In this document: one piece after another, positions 9,569-18,527 of the stretch | How the letters are laid out: the number at the start of each line of letters is the position of its first letter | How positions within the stretch are numbered: the first letter of the stretch is position 1 | Source: Fumia sp045121595 | Lineage (GTDB): Bacteria; Bacillota; Clostridia; Oscillospirales; Ruminococcaceae | Assembly (NCBI GenBank): GCA_045121595.1 | Contig: JBGVGI010000090.1 | Span: 71,562 to 135,561 of the forward strand | Direction of reading: 5' to 3' | Length of the DNA stretch: 64,000 bases | Made by a program: the position numbers and the translations under genes | The notes under the pieces: model-generated | What the model saw: the letters and a program-made list of their open reading frames with translations, nothing else | Database searches by the model: none | What the model was told of the DNA's origin: nothing

Positions 9569-10094
9569 TATTACATACGTTATCGGACAGATTTTAGGAA
9601 TTGGTGCTGTAATCGGAGGATTTTTTTCCTACCAGATGAAAACACCCGCAAAGCTTATTTTATGGCAGATTGTAATAGGTATTTTCTTTGTAGCTCATTA
9701 CTTTTTCATCGGTGCGGGAATGACTGCGGTTATCTTAAATTTAATCGCTACTATTCAGTCGGTGGCATTCTACTTCAGGGATAAACGTGAAAAGAAAGGC
9801 TTTATTTTACCCGCTATCTTTGTTTTAGTTATGATAATAAGCAGTATTATTACCTGGGAAAACTGGTATACGGTGTTTATTATGGTGGGACTTTGCGTGA
9901 ACGTCTTAAGTCTTGCTTTAACTGACACACAAAAGACAAGATACTTTATGTTTATAAAATCTCCGCTTTGCCTTATTTACAATATAATTGTTTTGTCGGG
10001 CGGTGGAATTATATACGAAGTAACTGTACTTGTTTCTTCGATTATCGGAACAATTAAAAACTTTAAAGAAAAGAGGAAAGAGAAATGTATTTAA
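9561..10094 (+). CDS. YgjV-family inner membrane protein (copy 2)
   Basis: 177 residues, six predicted membrane segments, the same family as the preceding gene: GGFFSYQMKTPAKLI corresponds to LCFQFKKRNTI of copy 1, and the C-terminal SPLCLIYNI corresponds to APFWMTYNI. Translation is probably coupled to copy 1. Function unknown. It overlaps the next start by 10 bases. Confidence 0.7.
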   Translation: MDNITYVIGQILGIGAVIGGFFSYQMKTPAKLILWQIVIGIFFVAHYFFIGAGMTAVILNLIATIQSVAFYFRDKREKKGFILPAIFVLVMIISSIITWENWYTVFIMVGLCVNVLSLALTDTQKTRYFMFIKSPLCLIYNIIVLSGGGIIYEVTVLVSSIIGTIKNFKEKRKEKCI

Positions 10095-11146
10095 AAGACA
10101 TTGAAACCCCTGCACTCGTCGTTGACGTTAATATTTTTAACGCAAACCGCGACGCTATGGACGAGATTTTAAAGGGAAGTGACCTTAAACTCCGCCCCCA
10201 TTACAAATCCCATAAAACGGCGCAGATTGCACGTATGCAGATTAACAACGGCGCAAAAGGTATGACTTGTGCAAAGGTAAGCGAAGCTTTGGACCTTGCC
10301 GATGCAGGTATTGAAGATATCCTTATCGCAAACCAGATTACCGATTTAAAGAAAATCAACACAGTGGCACATCTTGCCAAAGCTTGTCATCTTACAGTAT
10401 GTGTTGACGATATCAAAAACGTTAAAGACTTAGCAAAAGCGTGTGAAAATGCAAATAGCACTCTTTACTGTCTTGTTGAGTATGAAATCGGTATGCAGCG
10501 TTGCGGTGTTACCGATTGGGACGACGTTCTTACCTTGGCACGTGAAATCAAGTCACACTCAAACCTTAAGTTTGACGGCATTCAGGCGTATGCAGGACAC
10601 ATCTCCCATATGGTTGATATCGAGGAAAGAAAAGCGCTCACTGAAACCAATTTTGCAAGAATAAGAGGTCTTGTAGCTTACCTTAAAGAAAACGGAATTA
10701 ACGTTAATATCGTTTCCGGTGGAAGTACGGGTACTTGCCAGATTAAGGCGAAGGGAAGCCCCTACAACGAGCTTCAGGCAGGTAGTTACCTCTTTATGGA
10801 TGCTACATATAAAGATTTGAATCTGCCTTTTAAAAACTCGCTTTTTGTACTTTCTTCAGTTGTCAGCAAACGTGACGGACTTACCGTTGTTGACGCAGGG
10901 GTAAAAACCTGTGGTGTTGACCAGGGTATGCCCGAAATTCTTTACAACAAAGCAGAAGAAATCGTTGCAAGTGAAGAACATTTTCAGCTTCATAACCTTG
11001 AAAAACCGCTTGAAATCGGGGATAAGGTTTTGCTCGTTCCCGGGCATTGTTGTTCTACAATAAACTTACACGACAGAATTTATCTCGTTGATAACGGCAA
11101 GGTTGTTGACCGCCTTATGATTACTGCAAGAGGAATGGGAAAATAA
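10085..11146 (+). CDS. DSD1-type PLP enzyme (D-threonine aldolase / D-serine dehydratase-like)
   Basis: 353 residues with an alanine-racemase-like N-terminal barrel. The PLP lysine is expected in RPHYKSHKT (about residue 40). The C-terminal VPGHCCSTINLHD carries the His/Cys pair used for metal binding in D-serine dehydratase and D-threonine aldolase. Such enzymes cleave or dehydrate beta-hydroxy D-amino acids. Together with two M20 peptidases in the same strand block, this suggests use of D-amino acids or peptides, possibly from cell-wall turnover; that link is inference. RBS GAGGAAAG. Confidence 0.85.
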   Translation: MYLKDIETPALVVDVNIFNANRDAMDEILKGSDLKLRPHYKSHKTAQIARMQINNGAKGMTCAKVSEALDLADAGIEDILIANQITDLKKINTVAHLAKACHLTVCVDDIKNVKDLAKACENANSTLYCLVEYEIGMQRCGVTDWDDVLTLAREIKSHSNLKFDGIQAYAGHISHMVDIEERKALTETNFARIRGLVAYLKENGINVNIVSGGSTGTCQIKAKGSPYNELQAGSYLFMDATYKDLNLPFKNSLFVLSSVVSKRDGLTVVDAGVKTCGVDQGMPEILYNKAEEIVASEEHFQLHNLEKPLEIGDKVLLVPGHCCSTINLHDRIYLVDNGKVVDRLMITARGMGK

Positions 11147-11785
11147 ATGACGAGAGTTATTCTTATAAGACACGGGCATAGTTTAGCTAATTTTCAGAGA
11201 ATCTTTGCAGGGCATTCTGATTATGATTTACACGAAAGCGGTATTGCTCAGGCTAAGGACACTGCAAAGTATGTTTCTGAAAACTACAAGGTCGATAAAA
11301 TATATTCAAGTGACCTTAAGAGAGCTTATAATACTGCAAAGGAACTTGCAAATATTACAAATCTTCAGATTGAAACCGATAAGGCTTTCCGTGAGCTTTT
11401 CGTTGGGGAAATCGAAGGCAAATACTTTAAGGAATTTGAAGAAGAATATCCGGAAGATATAATTATCTGGAGAAACGATATTGATAATATCGATTTTAAA
11501 CGCTTTGGCGGTGAGCTTATCCCTGAGCTTCAGAAACGTTTTTACGATGCAGTTATGAAAGTTATAAAAGAAAACGACGGGAAAACCATTGCTATTGCTT
11601 CCCACGCCACCGCGATAAGAACCTTTATTGCAAAGGTTAAGGGAGTGCCCGTACAAGCCGAGCCGTGGCCTGAAAACGCTTCTGTAACCGTTGCAGAATA
11701 TGAAGACGGTAAATTCTCTTTAAAGCTTGTAAGCTATAACGAACATCTTTTAAAGGCAACAAAACCTTCTGCTGACGGAGTGTGA
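11147..11785 (+). CDS. Histidine phosphatase (phosphoglycerate-mutase-like) superfamily protein
   Basis: 212 residues. Begins TRVILIRHGHSLAN, the RHG catalytic motif with the phosphorylated His; YSSDLKRAYNTA and ELFVGEIEGK are also typical, and the second catalytic His is in IASHATAIRTF. Members are phosphatases or mutases acting on small phosphorylated metabolites; the substrate here is unknown. It begins directly after the stop of the PLP enzyme gene. Confidence 0.88.
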   Translation: MTRVILIRHGHSLANFQRIFAGHSDYDLHESGIAQAKDTAKYVSENYKVDKIYSSDLKRAYNTAKELANITNLQIETDKAFRELFVGEIEGKYFKEFEEEYPEDIIIWRNDIDNIDFKRFGGELIPELQKRFYDAVMKVIKENDGKTIAIASHATAIRTFIAKVKGVPVQAEPWPENASVTVAEYEDGKFSLKLVSYNEHLLKATKPSADGV

Positions 11786-11787
11786 TT

Positions 11788-12906
11788 ATGGAAAAGCTTT
11801 ATGAAAAATACTTAAAAGTCTGGGAAGACGTCTGTAACATTGAGAGCCCCACAAATTATAAAGAAGGTGTGGACAGAGTAGGGGACTACTTTGTAAAGAT
11901 GGCAAAAGCTCTCGATTTCAAGGTTGAACGCTTCTGTCAGGAGGTTTCGGGAGACGTTGTCGTTATCACTTTAAACCCCGACGCAAATGCAAAACCCATA
12001 GCACTTTCGGGGCATATTGATACGGTTTTTCCGCTCGGGTCATTTGGTCCTGTCAGGTTTGATGAAGAAAAGATTTACGGGCCCGGTGTCTGCGACTGCA
12101 AAGGTGGAGTTGTAGCAGGGTTTATGGCTATGGAAGCCTTGAAAAACGAAGGCTATAAAGACAGACCCATAATGCTTTTATTACAAAGTGACGAGGAGCT
12201 TGGAAGTGCTCCGAGCAAAAAAGCTACGGTAAAATACATCTGTGAAAAAGCAAAGGATGCAGAATGCCTTTTGAATTTAGAAGGGCATACGAAAGGTGAA
12301 ATCTGTATTCAGCGCAAGGGAATAAGAACTGTTACCTTTACTGTTGAGGGTGTAGCTGCTCATTCTTCAAAATGCGCTACAGAAGGTGCTAACGCTATCC
12401 TTGAAGCCGCACATAAGATTATTGAGATAGAAAAAATCAAGGATGCCGACGGGATAACCTGTTCTACCAACATCATCGGTGGGGGAAGTACCGTAAATAC
12501 AGTTTCCGACACCTGCGTTTTTAAGGTAAATATCCGCTTTGCGACAAACGAACAAGACGAATATATCAAAAAACGTATGCAGGAAATTGCCGATACAGTT
12601 TATATAAAGGGTTGCAAAACTACCGCTCAAATGGCTGATAAACGCCTTCCTATGGAGCTTTGTGACAGAAACATTGCACTTGCAGAAAAAATAAATAAGG
12701 CATTTGAAAAATGTGGATTACCCGTTTTGAAGCCATCAAAACGCACGGGCGGTTCGGATGCCGCCGATTTTACTGATTACGGCATTCCGTGTGTCGATTC
12801 AATCGGTGCAGAAGGATATCACATCCACAGTACGAATGAATACGCATATAAAAAGTCACTTCTTGAAGCGGCAAAAAGAATAGTTGCAATCGTAAAAAAT
12901 ATATAA
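11788..12906 (+). CDS. M20-family metallopeptidase (CPG2/ArgE-like)
   Basis: 372 residues. Zinc ligands and catalytic residues are visible in LSGHIDTVFP, GPGVCDCKGG, SDEELGS and the C-terminal SIGAEGYHIHSTNEY. The lid domain is the middle third, with AHSSKCATEGANAI. It resembles carboxypeptidase G2 / acetylornithine deacetylase-type enzymes and should release a terminal amino acid from a small peptide or acyl-amino acid. The ATG at 11788 is chosen because GGAG lies 7 bases upstream; a GTG two codons earlier is less likely. Confidence 0.88.
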   Translation: MEKLYEKYLKVWEDVCNIESPTNYKEGVDRVGDYFVKMAKALDFKVERFCQEVSGDVVVITLNPDANAKPIALSGHIDTVFPLGSFGPVRFDEEKIYGPGVCDCKGGVVAGFMAMEALKNEGYKDRPIMLLLQSDEELGSAPSKKATVKYICEKAKDAECLLNLEGHTKGEICIQRKGIRTVTFTVEGVAAHSSKCATEGANAILEAAHKIIEIEKIKDADGITCSTNIIGGGSTVNTVSDTCVFKVNIRFATNEQDEYIKKRMQEIADTVYIKGCKTTAQMADKRLPMELCDRNIALAEKINKAFEKCGLPVLKPSKRTGGSDAADFTDYGIPCVDSIGAEGYHIHSTNEYAYKKSLLEAAKRIVAIVKNI

Positions 12907-12918
12907 AGGAGAATAAAT

Positions 12919-13680
12919 ATGAAGTACACGCAAGGGATTTACCCCGTTGTTTCTGTAAAAAAGCTTAACGAAACAACCTACGATTTTGTTATAAAGGCTC
13001 CCGATATTGCAAAAAAAGCAAAAGAAGGACAGTTTGTACAGGTTAAAGCTGACGGCTTTTTCTTAAGACGTCCTATTTCACTCGGCGGAATTACTGAAGA
13101 TACTATCCGCATTATCTTTGAAATAAAGGGTGACGGCACAAAGGCTATTGCTAATATCAAAGAAGGCGATATGATAGACGTTATGGGACCTCTCGGTCAC
13201 GGATTTACAGTATCCGACCAGAAAAAGGTTATCCTTATCGGTGGCGGTATCGGTACACCTCCTATGCTTCCGTTAGCAGAAGATTTTAAAGAAAACGCAA
13301 CAGTTATCTTAGGCTTCAGAAGTAAAGAACAGGTCATCTTAAAGGAAGATTTTGAAAAGACGGGTGCTAAGGTTATCATCTGCACAAACGATGGAAGTAT
13401 GGGTGAAAAAGGCTTTGTTACCGACGTTTTAAAAACTCTTATCGATGAAAAACCCGATATGATTTATTCCTGTGGTCCTAACGTTATGCTTAAAGCGGTT
13501 GCTACTATGGCAAACGAAAACGATATTCCTTGTGAAGTTTCTTTAGAAGAAAGAATGGCTTGTGGGGTAGGGGCTTGTCTTGGTTGTGCTTGTAAGACAA
13601 AATCACACGACGGTACTTCATCACATGCTCACGTTTGTAAAAACGGACCCGTATTTGACAGTAAAGAGGTGATTTTCTAA
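12919..13680 (+). CDS. pyrK: Dihydroorotate dehydrogenase B electron-transfer subunit
   Basis: 253 residues, typical PyrK length. The N-terminal FAD-binding barrel has FFLRRPISLGG, the NAD-binding lobe has IGGGIGTPPML, and the C-terminal [2Fe-2S] site has CGVGACLGCACK followed by a fourth Cys in HVCKNGPVF. PyrK passes electrons from PyrD's flavin to NAD+ in pyrimidine synthesis. The stop overlaps the pyrD start (TAATG), which fits the heterotetramer partnership. No other pyr genes are in the window. Confidence 0.95.
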   Translation: MKYTQGIYPVVSVKKLNETTYDFVIKAPDIAKKAKEGQFVQVKADGFFLRRPISLGGITEDTIRIIFEIKGDGTKAIANIKEGDMIDVMGPLGHGFTVSDQKKVILIGGGIGTPPMLPLAEDFKENATVILGFRSKEQVILKEDFEKTGAKVIICTNDGSMGEKGFVTDVLKTLIDEKPDMIYSCGPNVMLKAVATMANENDIPCEVSLEERMACGVGACLGCACKTKSHDGTSSHAHVCKNGPVFDSKEVIF

Positions 13681-14591
13681 TGGCAGATATGAAAGTAAAA
13701 GTTGCAGGGGTAGAGTTTAAAAACCCCGTTATTATGGCTTCCGGATGCTTTGGCTTTGGTAAGGAATATGAGGAGTTTTTCCCACTTTCAAGCCTTGGCG
13801 GTATATCTGTAAAGGGAATGACTTTACACCCAAAAGCAGGTAATCCTGCACCCAGAATTGCAGAAACTCCGATGGGTATGCTTAACTCCGTTGGTCTTGA
13901 AAACCCCGGTATCGACGCTTTTATCAAAAATGACCTTGATACCCTTGCTACAAAGGATACAGTAATCATCGCAAACGTTGCAGGAAGCACTGTTGAAGAC
14001 TGTATTGAAATTGCAAAGAAGCTTGAAGGCACAAAGGTTGATATGATTGAGCTTAACATCTCCTGTCCCAACGTAAAACAGGGTGGGGCGGCTTTCGGTA
14101 CAAGCGTTACTGCGGCTTCCGAGGTTACAAGAGCCGTAAGAAAAAACACCACAAAGCCTTTGATGGTAAAATTAAGCCCTAACGTTACAAGTATCACCGA
14201 TATCGCAAAAGCAGTTGAAGCAGAAGGTGCAGATGCAGTGAGCCTTATCAATACTTTGCTCGGTATGAGAATTGATATAAATAACCGCAGACCAATACTT
14301 AAAAACAACGTTGGCGGTATGTCAGGCCCTGCAGTTTTTCCGATTGCAGTAAGAATGGTGTGGCAGGTTGCCAATGCTGTTAACATTCCCGTAGTCGGTA
14401 TGGGCGGTATTGCAACACCCGAAATGGGAATCGAGATGATGATGGCAGGTGCTTCCGCTATTCAGGTTGGTGCCGCAATCTTCGGTGACCCTTACGCTCC
14501 CGTGAAAATCGCAGAAGGTATGAACAAATGGCTTGATGATAAGGGAATTAAATCCGTTGCCGAGCTTACAAAGACAGTGGAGGCGTGGTAA
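13680..14591 (+). CDS. pyrD: Dihydroorotate dehydrogenase B catalytic subunit
   Basis: 303 residues of the class 1B FMN TIM barrel. Catalytic Cys129 lies in ELNISCPNVKQGG; GMLNSVGLENPG, MVKLSPNVT and SGPAVFPIAVRMV are family hallmarks. It oxidises dihydroorotate to orotate in the cytosol with PyrK. Overlaps pyrK by one base and the next gene by one base. Confidence 0.95.
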   Translation: MADMKVKVAGVEFKNPVIMASGCFGFGKEYEEFFPLSSLGGISVKGMTLHPKAGNPAPRIAETPMGMLNSVGLENPGIDAFIKNDLDTLATKDTVIIANVAGSTVEDCIEIAKKLEGTKVDMIELNISCPNVKQGGAAFGTSVTAASEVTRAVRKNTTKPLMVKLSPNVTSITDIAKAVEAEGADAVSLINTLLGMRIDINNRRPILKNNVGGMSGPAVFPIAVRMVWQVANAVNIPVVGMGGIATPEMGIEMMMAGASAIQVGAAIFGDPYAPVKIAEGMNKWLDDKGIKSVAELTKTVEAW

Positions 14592-15016
14592 TGAAGATAA
14601 TGGCAGTTGACTTCGGTGATGCAAGAACAGGTCTTGCAGTATGCGACCGCACTGAGTTTTTAGCGTCTCCGATTGGAGTTATTCACGATTATAATTTTGA
14701 AAGTACGATTAAAAAGGTGGCAGTTGCCGTTACCGAGTACGACGTTAAAAAGGTAATTGTCGGACATCCTCTTAATATGAACGGAACAAGAGGGGAGAGA
14801 GCCGAAAAATGCGAACTCTTTGCCGAGAAGCTTAAAGCACTCGTTGACGTTCCCGTAATGCTCTGGGACGAGCGTTCAACCACTGTTTCGGCGCATCAGA
14901 TTCTCTCAGATAATCAGACTTTCGGCAAAAAAAGAAAAGAGGTAGTCGACGCAGTTGCCGCTACCTTAATATTGGAAAGCTATCTTGAATACAGAAAAAA
15001 CAATCCCGAAGCTTAA
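14591..15016 (+). CDS. ruvX: YqgF/RuvX-family RNase-H-fold nuclease
   Basis: 141 residues. The start MKIMAVDFGDARTGLAV has the catalytic Asp of the RNase-H fold; VGHPLNMNGT, WDERSTT and KKRKEVVDAVAA complete the YqgF signature. The family is described as a putative Holliday-junction resolvase and, in some species, as an rRNA-processing factor. I place the start at the ATG overlapping the pyrD stop rather than the GTG two codons earlier. It ends the long plus-strand operon, which is an unusual place for this gene. Confidence 0.9.
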   Translation: MKIMAVDFGDARTGLAVCDRTEFLASPIGVIHDYNFESTIKKVAVAVTEYDVKKVIVGHPLNMNGTRGERAEKCELFAEKLKALVDVPVMLWDERSTTVSAHQILSDNQTFGKKRKEVVDAVAATLILESYLEYRKNNPEA

Positions 15017-15030
15017 ATAGGTATATCACT

Positions 15031-15070
15031 AAAAAAGGATGTGCAGAAATTTGCACATCCTTTTAATTTT
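15031..15070. terminator. Bidirectional terminator between ruvX and the DeoR gene
   Basis: Stem GGATGTGCA / TGCACATCC with a short GAAAT loop, A6 on the left and T4 on the right, so it can end both converging transcripts. Confidence 0.9.
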
Positions 15071-15765
15071 TATTCCATTATAATTTCTGTTATATCCTTT
15101 GTATTGCAGATGTTATAAACGTATCGTTTGTTCTTTTTACTGCTGTCGCAGAGGTAGTATGATCTGTCGGAGTTTTTAATCATTGCTTTTTTTACGGAGG
15201 ATTCCTCTATTGAAGAGTCGGTAATATATCCGTCTTCCATATAACCACGGCTTGAGAAAAAGAAGATATCAGCATTGATGTTTGCGATAAAGTTTTCAGT
15301 TTCGTTGCCAACATAAGCTATCGAATGAGCAAGTAAAAGTCCGCCTGTGCAATAGTTTTTGATGCCCGATTCACCGAGTTTCATAGAGGTTTTCGGGCTG
15401 TTTGTAATAACAATAACATCATTGAACCGTTTAAGGTGGGGGATTAAATGGGCAACGGTTGAGGATGCATCAAGGAAGATAACGTCACCGTCTTTTATGT
15501 ATTCTGAAGCTTTTTTCGCGATAATTTCCTTGGATTTATTATTCTGGTACTCGCGGAGCATCAAAGGAATTTCACTTTCGGCGGTTTGCCTTAAAACAAC
15601 GCCACCGTGAGTTCTGTGAACCTTGCCCTGAGTTTCAAGTTCGGTTAAATCACGACGTATGGTAGGGGGGCTTACGTAAAGAAGCTGCGAGAGTTTGTTT
15701 ACGCTGATGCTTTTATTCTGCTCTAAAATTTTGAGTATTTCTTCCTGACGTTCAATATTAAACAT
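15070..15765 (-). CDS. DeoR-family transcriptional repressor
   Basis: 231 residues, close to the usual ~250. The N-terminal winged helix-turn-helix has RQEEILKILEQN and LLYVSPPTIRRDLTELE, then GKVHRTHGGVVL. The C-terminal sugar-phosphate-sensing (DeoRC) domain has FLDASSTVAHLIPHL and VITNSPKT. It is divergent from a sugar-alcohol dehydrogenase and an epimerase, which it most likely represses until a sugar phosphate binds. TTTCGTTT repeats in the shared promoter region are candidate operators. Confidence 0.92.
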   Translation of the reverse strand: MFNIERQEEILKILEQNKSISVNKLSQLLYVSPPTIRRDLTELETQGKVHRTHGGVVLRQTAESEIPLMLREYQNNKSKEIIAKKASEYIKDGDVIFLDASSTVAHLIPHLKRFNDVIVITNSPKTSMKLGESGIKNYCTGGLLLAHSIAYVGNETENFIANINADIFFFSSRGYMEDGYITDSSIEESSVKKAMIKNSDRSYYLCDSSKKNKRYVYNICNTKDITEIIME

Positions 15766-15776
15766 AATATGCCGCC

Positions 15777-15794
15777 TTTCGTTTATTTTCGTTT
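15777..15794. promoter_or_regulatory. Candidate DeoR operator, paired TTTCGTTT repeats
   Basis: Two direct copies of TTTCGTTT at 15777-15784 and 15787-15794, 10 bp apart (same helix face), just upstream of the deoR-like start. A third copy sits inside the divergent promoter at 15859-15866. Confidence 0.5.
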
Positions 15795-15847
15795 TAGCTC
15801 ATTTGAGAGTGTAAAAGGTGATTTTTTGTCATAATACACGCCATTTA

Positions 15848-15876
15848 TTGTCATTTGCTTTCGTTTGTATTATCAT
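15848..15876 (+). promoter_or_regulatory. SigA-type promoter of the dehydrogenase-epimerase operon
   Basis: TTGTCA, 17-bp spacer, TATCAT. A TTTCGTTT element occupies the spacer (15859-15866), where a bound repressor would block RNA polymerase. Confidence 0.75.
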
Positions 15877-15913
15877 AGTAGCATAAAATTCCTAAGATGT
15901 AAAGAGGCTTACT

Positions 15914-16924
15914 ATGAAAAATGTTGTGAAATCTGCAAACTTACATGCAGTAAATGATTTAAGATATGAATTTACAAAATTTGATGACTTCAAAGAAGAC
16001 GAAGTTATCGTTGCAGTCAAAAGCTGTGGCATCTGCGGAAGTGACCTTTCCCGTGTTTACAGCAAAGGTACATACCATTTCCCGACAATAATCGGTCACG
16101 AGTTCTCAGGAAAGGTGGTTTCCGACCCTGAAGGTAAGCTTGATGGTAAAAAAGTGGTTATCTTCCCGTTACTTCCTTGTTTTGAGTGTGAAAGCTGTAA
16201 GGAAGAAAGCTACGCTACCTGCAGTAATTATGATTACTACGGTTCAAGAAGAGACGGTGGTATGACCGAATACATCTCCGTTAAAAGATGGAACATCATC
16301 CCGATGCCCGATGGTTTAAGCTACGACGAGGGTGCTATGTGTGAACCCGTATCGGTGGCAAGACACGCAACGTTAAAGCTTGATATCAAAAAGGGTGACA
16401 AGGTGTTTATTTCAGGTGCCGGCCCTATCGGACTTGTTGCAGGGCAATGGGCAAAGATGTTTGGTGCAACAGAAATTTACTATATCGACATCGACGAAAG
16501 AAAGATTGAATTTGCAAAGAAAATGGGATTTTTTGAATACAAAGACGGTATTACCGTTGATTGTGCTTTAGAAGGTACAGGACACAGCGACGGGGTTAAA
16601 AAATGCCTTGAGGCCGTTAAATCCCACGGCAGAGTGGTGTTTATGGGTAACCCGTACGGGGAAATCACCATGAGTCAGGACACCTACTGGCATATTCTAC
16701 GAAAAGAGCTTAAGATTTCGGGTACCTGGAACTCCTCGTTTGGCAAAGCTTATAACGACTGGGAGGAGAGCTTAAAGGCTATGGCATCGGGAAAGCTTGA
16801 CGTAAAGCCACTTATTACCCACAAATATCCGTTATCGGAATGCAACAAAGCCTTTGAAATGATGAAAAATAAATCAGAGTTTTACAACAAGGTTATCCTT
16901 AATATGAACGAGGAGGAAGCGTAA
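15914..16924 (+). CDS. Zinc-dependent sugar-alcohol dehydrogenase (GatD-like MDR)
   Basis: 336 residues of the medium-chain dehydrogenase family. Catalytic-zinc motifs: CGICGSD and IIGHEFSG. A structural-zinc loop with four Cys lies in PCFECESCKEESYATC. The Rossmann segment is ISGAGPIGLVAGQWAKMFGA, with the coenzyme-selecting IDIDERK after it. The sequence resembles galactitol-1-phosphate 5-dehydrogenases and other polyol (phosphate) dehydrogenases. With the epimerase downstream and the DeoR regulator upstream it forms a polyol or pentitol catabolic unit. No transporter for the polyol is in the window. Confidence 0.85.
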   Translation: MKNVVKSANLHAVNDLRYEFTKFDDFKEDEVIVAVKSCGICGSDLSRVYSKGTYHFPTIIGHEFSGKVVSDPEGKLDGKKVVIFPLLPCFECESCKEESYATCSNYDYYGSRRDGGMTEYISVKRWNIIPMPDGLSYDEGAMCEPVSVARHATLKLDIKKGDKVFISGAGPIGLVAGQWAKMFGATEIYYIDIDERKIEFAKKMGFFEYKDGITVDCALEGTGHSDGVKKCLEAVKSHGRVVFMGNPYGEITMSQDTYWHILRKELKISGTWNSSFGKAYNDWEESLKAMASGKLDVKPLITHKYPLSECNKAFEMMKNKSEFYNKVILNMNEEEA

Positions 16925-16925
16925 G

Positions 16926-17591
16926 ATGGACAAAAAGATTTCACCGTCAATTATGTGTGTTGACTTTTTCGCACTTGAAAAAACTATCAGGGATTTTGAA
17001 GAAAATAACATTGACCTTATCCACATCGACATTATGGACGGCAAATTTGTATCAAACTACACGCTCGGTACTGATTTTGTGAAGGCTATTAAAAAATGTA
17101 CCAATATTCCGCTTGACATCCACCTTATGATAGAAGACCCTGAAAACAAAATCAACTGGTTTGAATTCGGGGAAGGGGACTATGTAAGCGTTCATTACGA
17201 GTCCACAAGACATCTGAACAAAGCGCTTAATATGATAAGGGAAAAGGGTGGTAAGGCTATGGTTGCCATCAACCCTGCAACACCTCTTTCAGCGCTTGAC
17301 AGCGTACTTGATGATATTGATGCGGTTTTAGTTATGACAGTAAACCCCGGTTTTGCAGGTCAGAAACTTGTAAAATCGACCCTCAAGAAGATTAAAAAGC
17401 TCCGTGAATACTTGGATAAAGAGGGTTACAGTCATATCGAGATAGAGGTTGACGGAAACGTAAGCTTTGAAAACGCAGTTTTAATGAATGAAGCAGGGGC
17501 GAATATCTTTGTTGCAGGAACTTCGAGTATCTTCTCCAAAAACGGGGATTTATCCGAAAACACAAAGCATTTAAGGGATATTCTCAAATAA
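16926..17591 (+). CDS. Ribulose-phosphate 3-epimerase family protein
   Basis: 221 residues, standard Rpe TIM barrel. Motifs: SPSIMCVDF, HIDIMDGKFV (metal ligands His and catalytic Asp), PLDIHLMIEDP, VMTVNPGFAGQ and EVDGNVS (second catalytic Asp). It interconverts ketose phosphates at C3. Operon position suggests a dedicated catabolic copy (ribulose-, allulose- or related phosphate) rather than the housekeeping rpe. RBS GAGGAGG; one base separates it from the dehydrogenase gene. Confidence 0.87.
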   Translation: MDKKISPSIMCVDFFALEKTIRDFEENNIDLIHIDIMDGKFVSNYTLGTDFVKAIKKCTNIPLDIHLMIEDPENKINWFEFGEGDYVSVHYESTRHLNKALNMIREKGGKAMVAINPATPLSALDSVLDDIDAVLVMTVNPGFAGQKLVKSTLKKIKKLREYLDKEGYSHIEIEVDGNVSFENAVLMNEAGANIFVAGTSSIFSKNGDLSENTKHLRDILK

Positions 17592-17619
17592 AAAAGGAAG
17601 TGTTCCCACTTCCTTTTTT
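17590..17619. terminator. Bidirectional terminator between the epimerase and DegV genes
   Basis: Stem GGAAGTG / CACTTCC with a TTCC loop, A-rich left flank, T6 right flank. Confidence 0.9.
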
Positions 17620-17620
17620 G

Positions 17621-18466
17621 TTATTTTCTTATGAAGAGTACGCCTAAAGTTTTGGGGCCGCAATGTGTGGTGATGGTTGAACCTGCAACAGTGTGAAGAA
17701 TTTCTTCAAACTCTGCGGCGTTTTCAACAGTTTTCCATGCGGTATCAACTGTTGAATCATCACAAGCAGTATTTGTCACGAAAATGCGATGTTTTCTTAC
17801 AGAATCAATATCGGAAAGTCTGTCTTCAACGTACTGTTTAACACAAGTATCATAAGGACCACGGTACTTTTTGCCGACTTCGATTTTGCCGTCCTTAACG
17901 ATAAGGGTAGGTCTTAATTTCAAAACGTTTGCACCGAGTGCCACAAGACCTGAGCATCTGCCACCTTTAGCAAGGTAATCAAGCTGATTTACGATAAAAC
18001 TTGCATCTACTTTAGGTACCAAAGCTTTGATTTCTTCAACGATTTTTTCAGCTTCCATACCGCTTTGTGCCATCTCACAAGCCTCTAAAACGAGGAGTGC
18101 AGAGCCTGTGGAAAGGTTTTCAGTATCAATAACGTAAACGTTTTCCATATCACTTGCAGCAAGTTTTGCATTGTTGTGAGAGGAAGAAAGGAAAGAACCG
18201 ATACTGAAGTGAATAAGAGCGTCAGCATCACCTTTATTTTCTTCAAAAAAGTCCATATAGTCACCAACAGAAGGTGCTGCAGACTTGGGAAGAGTGCCCG
18301 TTTTATCAACGTAAGCGTAGATATCATCAGGGATGATAGTAACTCCGTCTTTATAGGAATCTTCGCCTAAATTTACGTAAAGAGGCTGAATTGTTATATC
18401 ATACTTTTCAATTAATTCTTTTGATAAGTCAATAGTACTGTCACCGGTGATTTTAATGCGGTTCAT
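17621..18466 (-). CDS. DegV-family fatty-acid-binding protein
   Basis: 281 residues, usual family length. The start IKITGDSTIDLSKELIE and the PKSAAPSVGDYMDFFEE and SGSFLSSSH-like (IHFSIGSFLSSSHNNA) segments mark the DegV fold, which binds fatty acids. Firmicute homologues (FakB) present fatty acids to the kinase FakA for lipid synthesis; no fakA is seen here. RBS AAGGAG seven bases before ATG. Confidence 0.9.
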   Translation of the reverse strand: MNRIKITGDSTIDLSKELIEKYDITIQPLYVNLGEDSYKDGVTIIPDDIYAYVDKTGTLPKSAAPSVGDYMDFFEENKGDADALIHFSIGSFLSSSHNNAKLAASDMENVYVIDTENLSTGSALLVLEACEMAQSGMEAEKIVEEIKALVPKVDASFIVNQLDYLAKGGRCSGLVALGANVLKLRPTLIVKDGKIEVGKKYRGPYDTCVKQYVEDRLSDIDSVRKHRIFVTNTACDDSTVDTAWKTVENAAEFEEILHTVAGSTITTHCGPKTLGVLFIRK

Positions 18467-18496
18467 AGCGTATCTCCTTTAGTTCATATTGTTTTT

Positions 18497-18525
18497 ATTG
18501 TAACATAAATTCTAAAAAACTGCAA
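18497..18525 (-). promoter_or_regulatory. SigA-type promoter of the DegV gene
   Basis: On the minus strand TTGCAG, 17-bp spacer, TACAAT, between the recombinase stop and the DegV start. Confidence 0.75.
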
Positions 18526-18527
18526 CA

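Noticed and set aside
13505..14386. 293-codon minus-strand frame opposite pyrK/pyrD
   Set aside because: Antisense shadow of two firmly identified genes; no ribosome site and low-complexity Ser/Thr/Leu composition.
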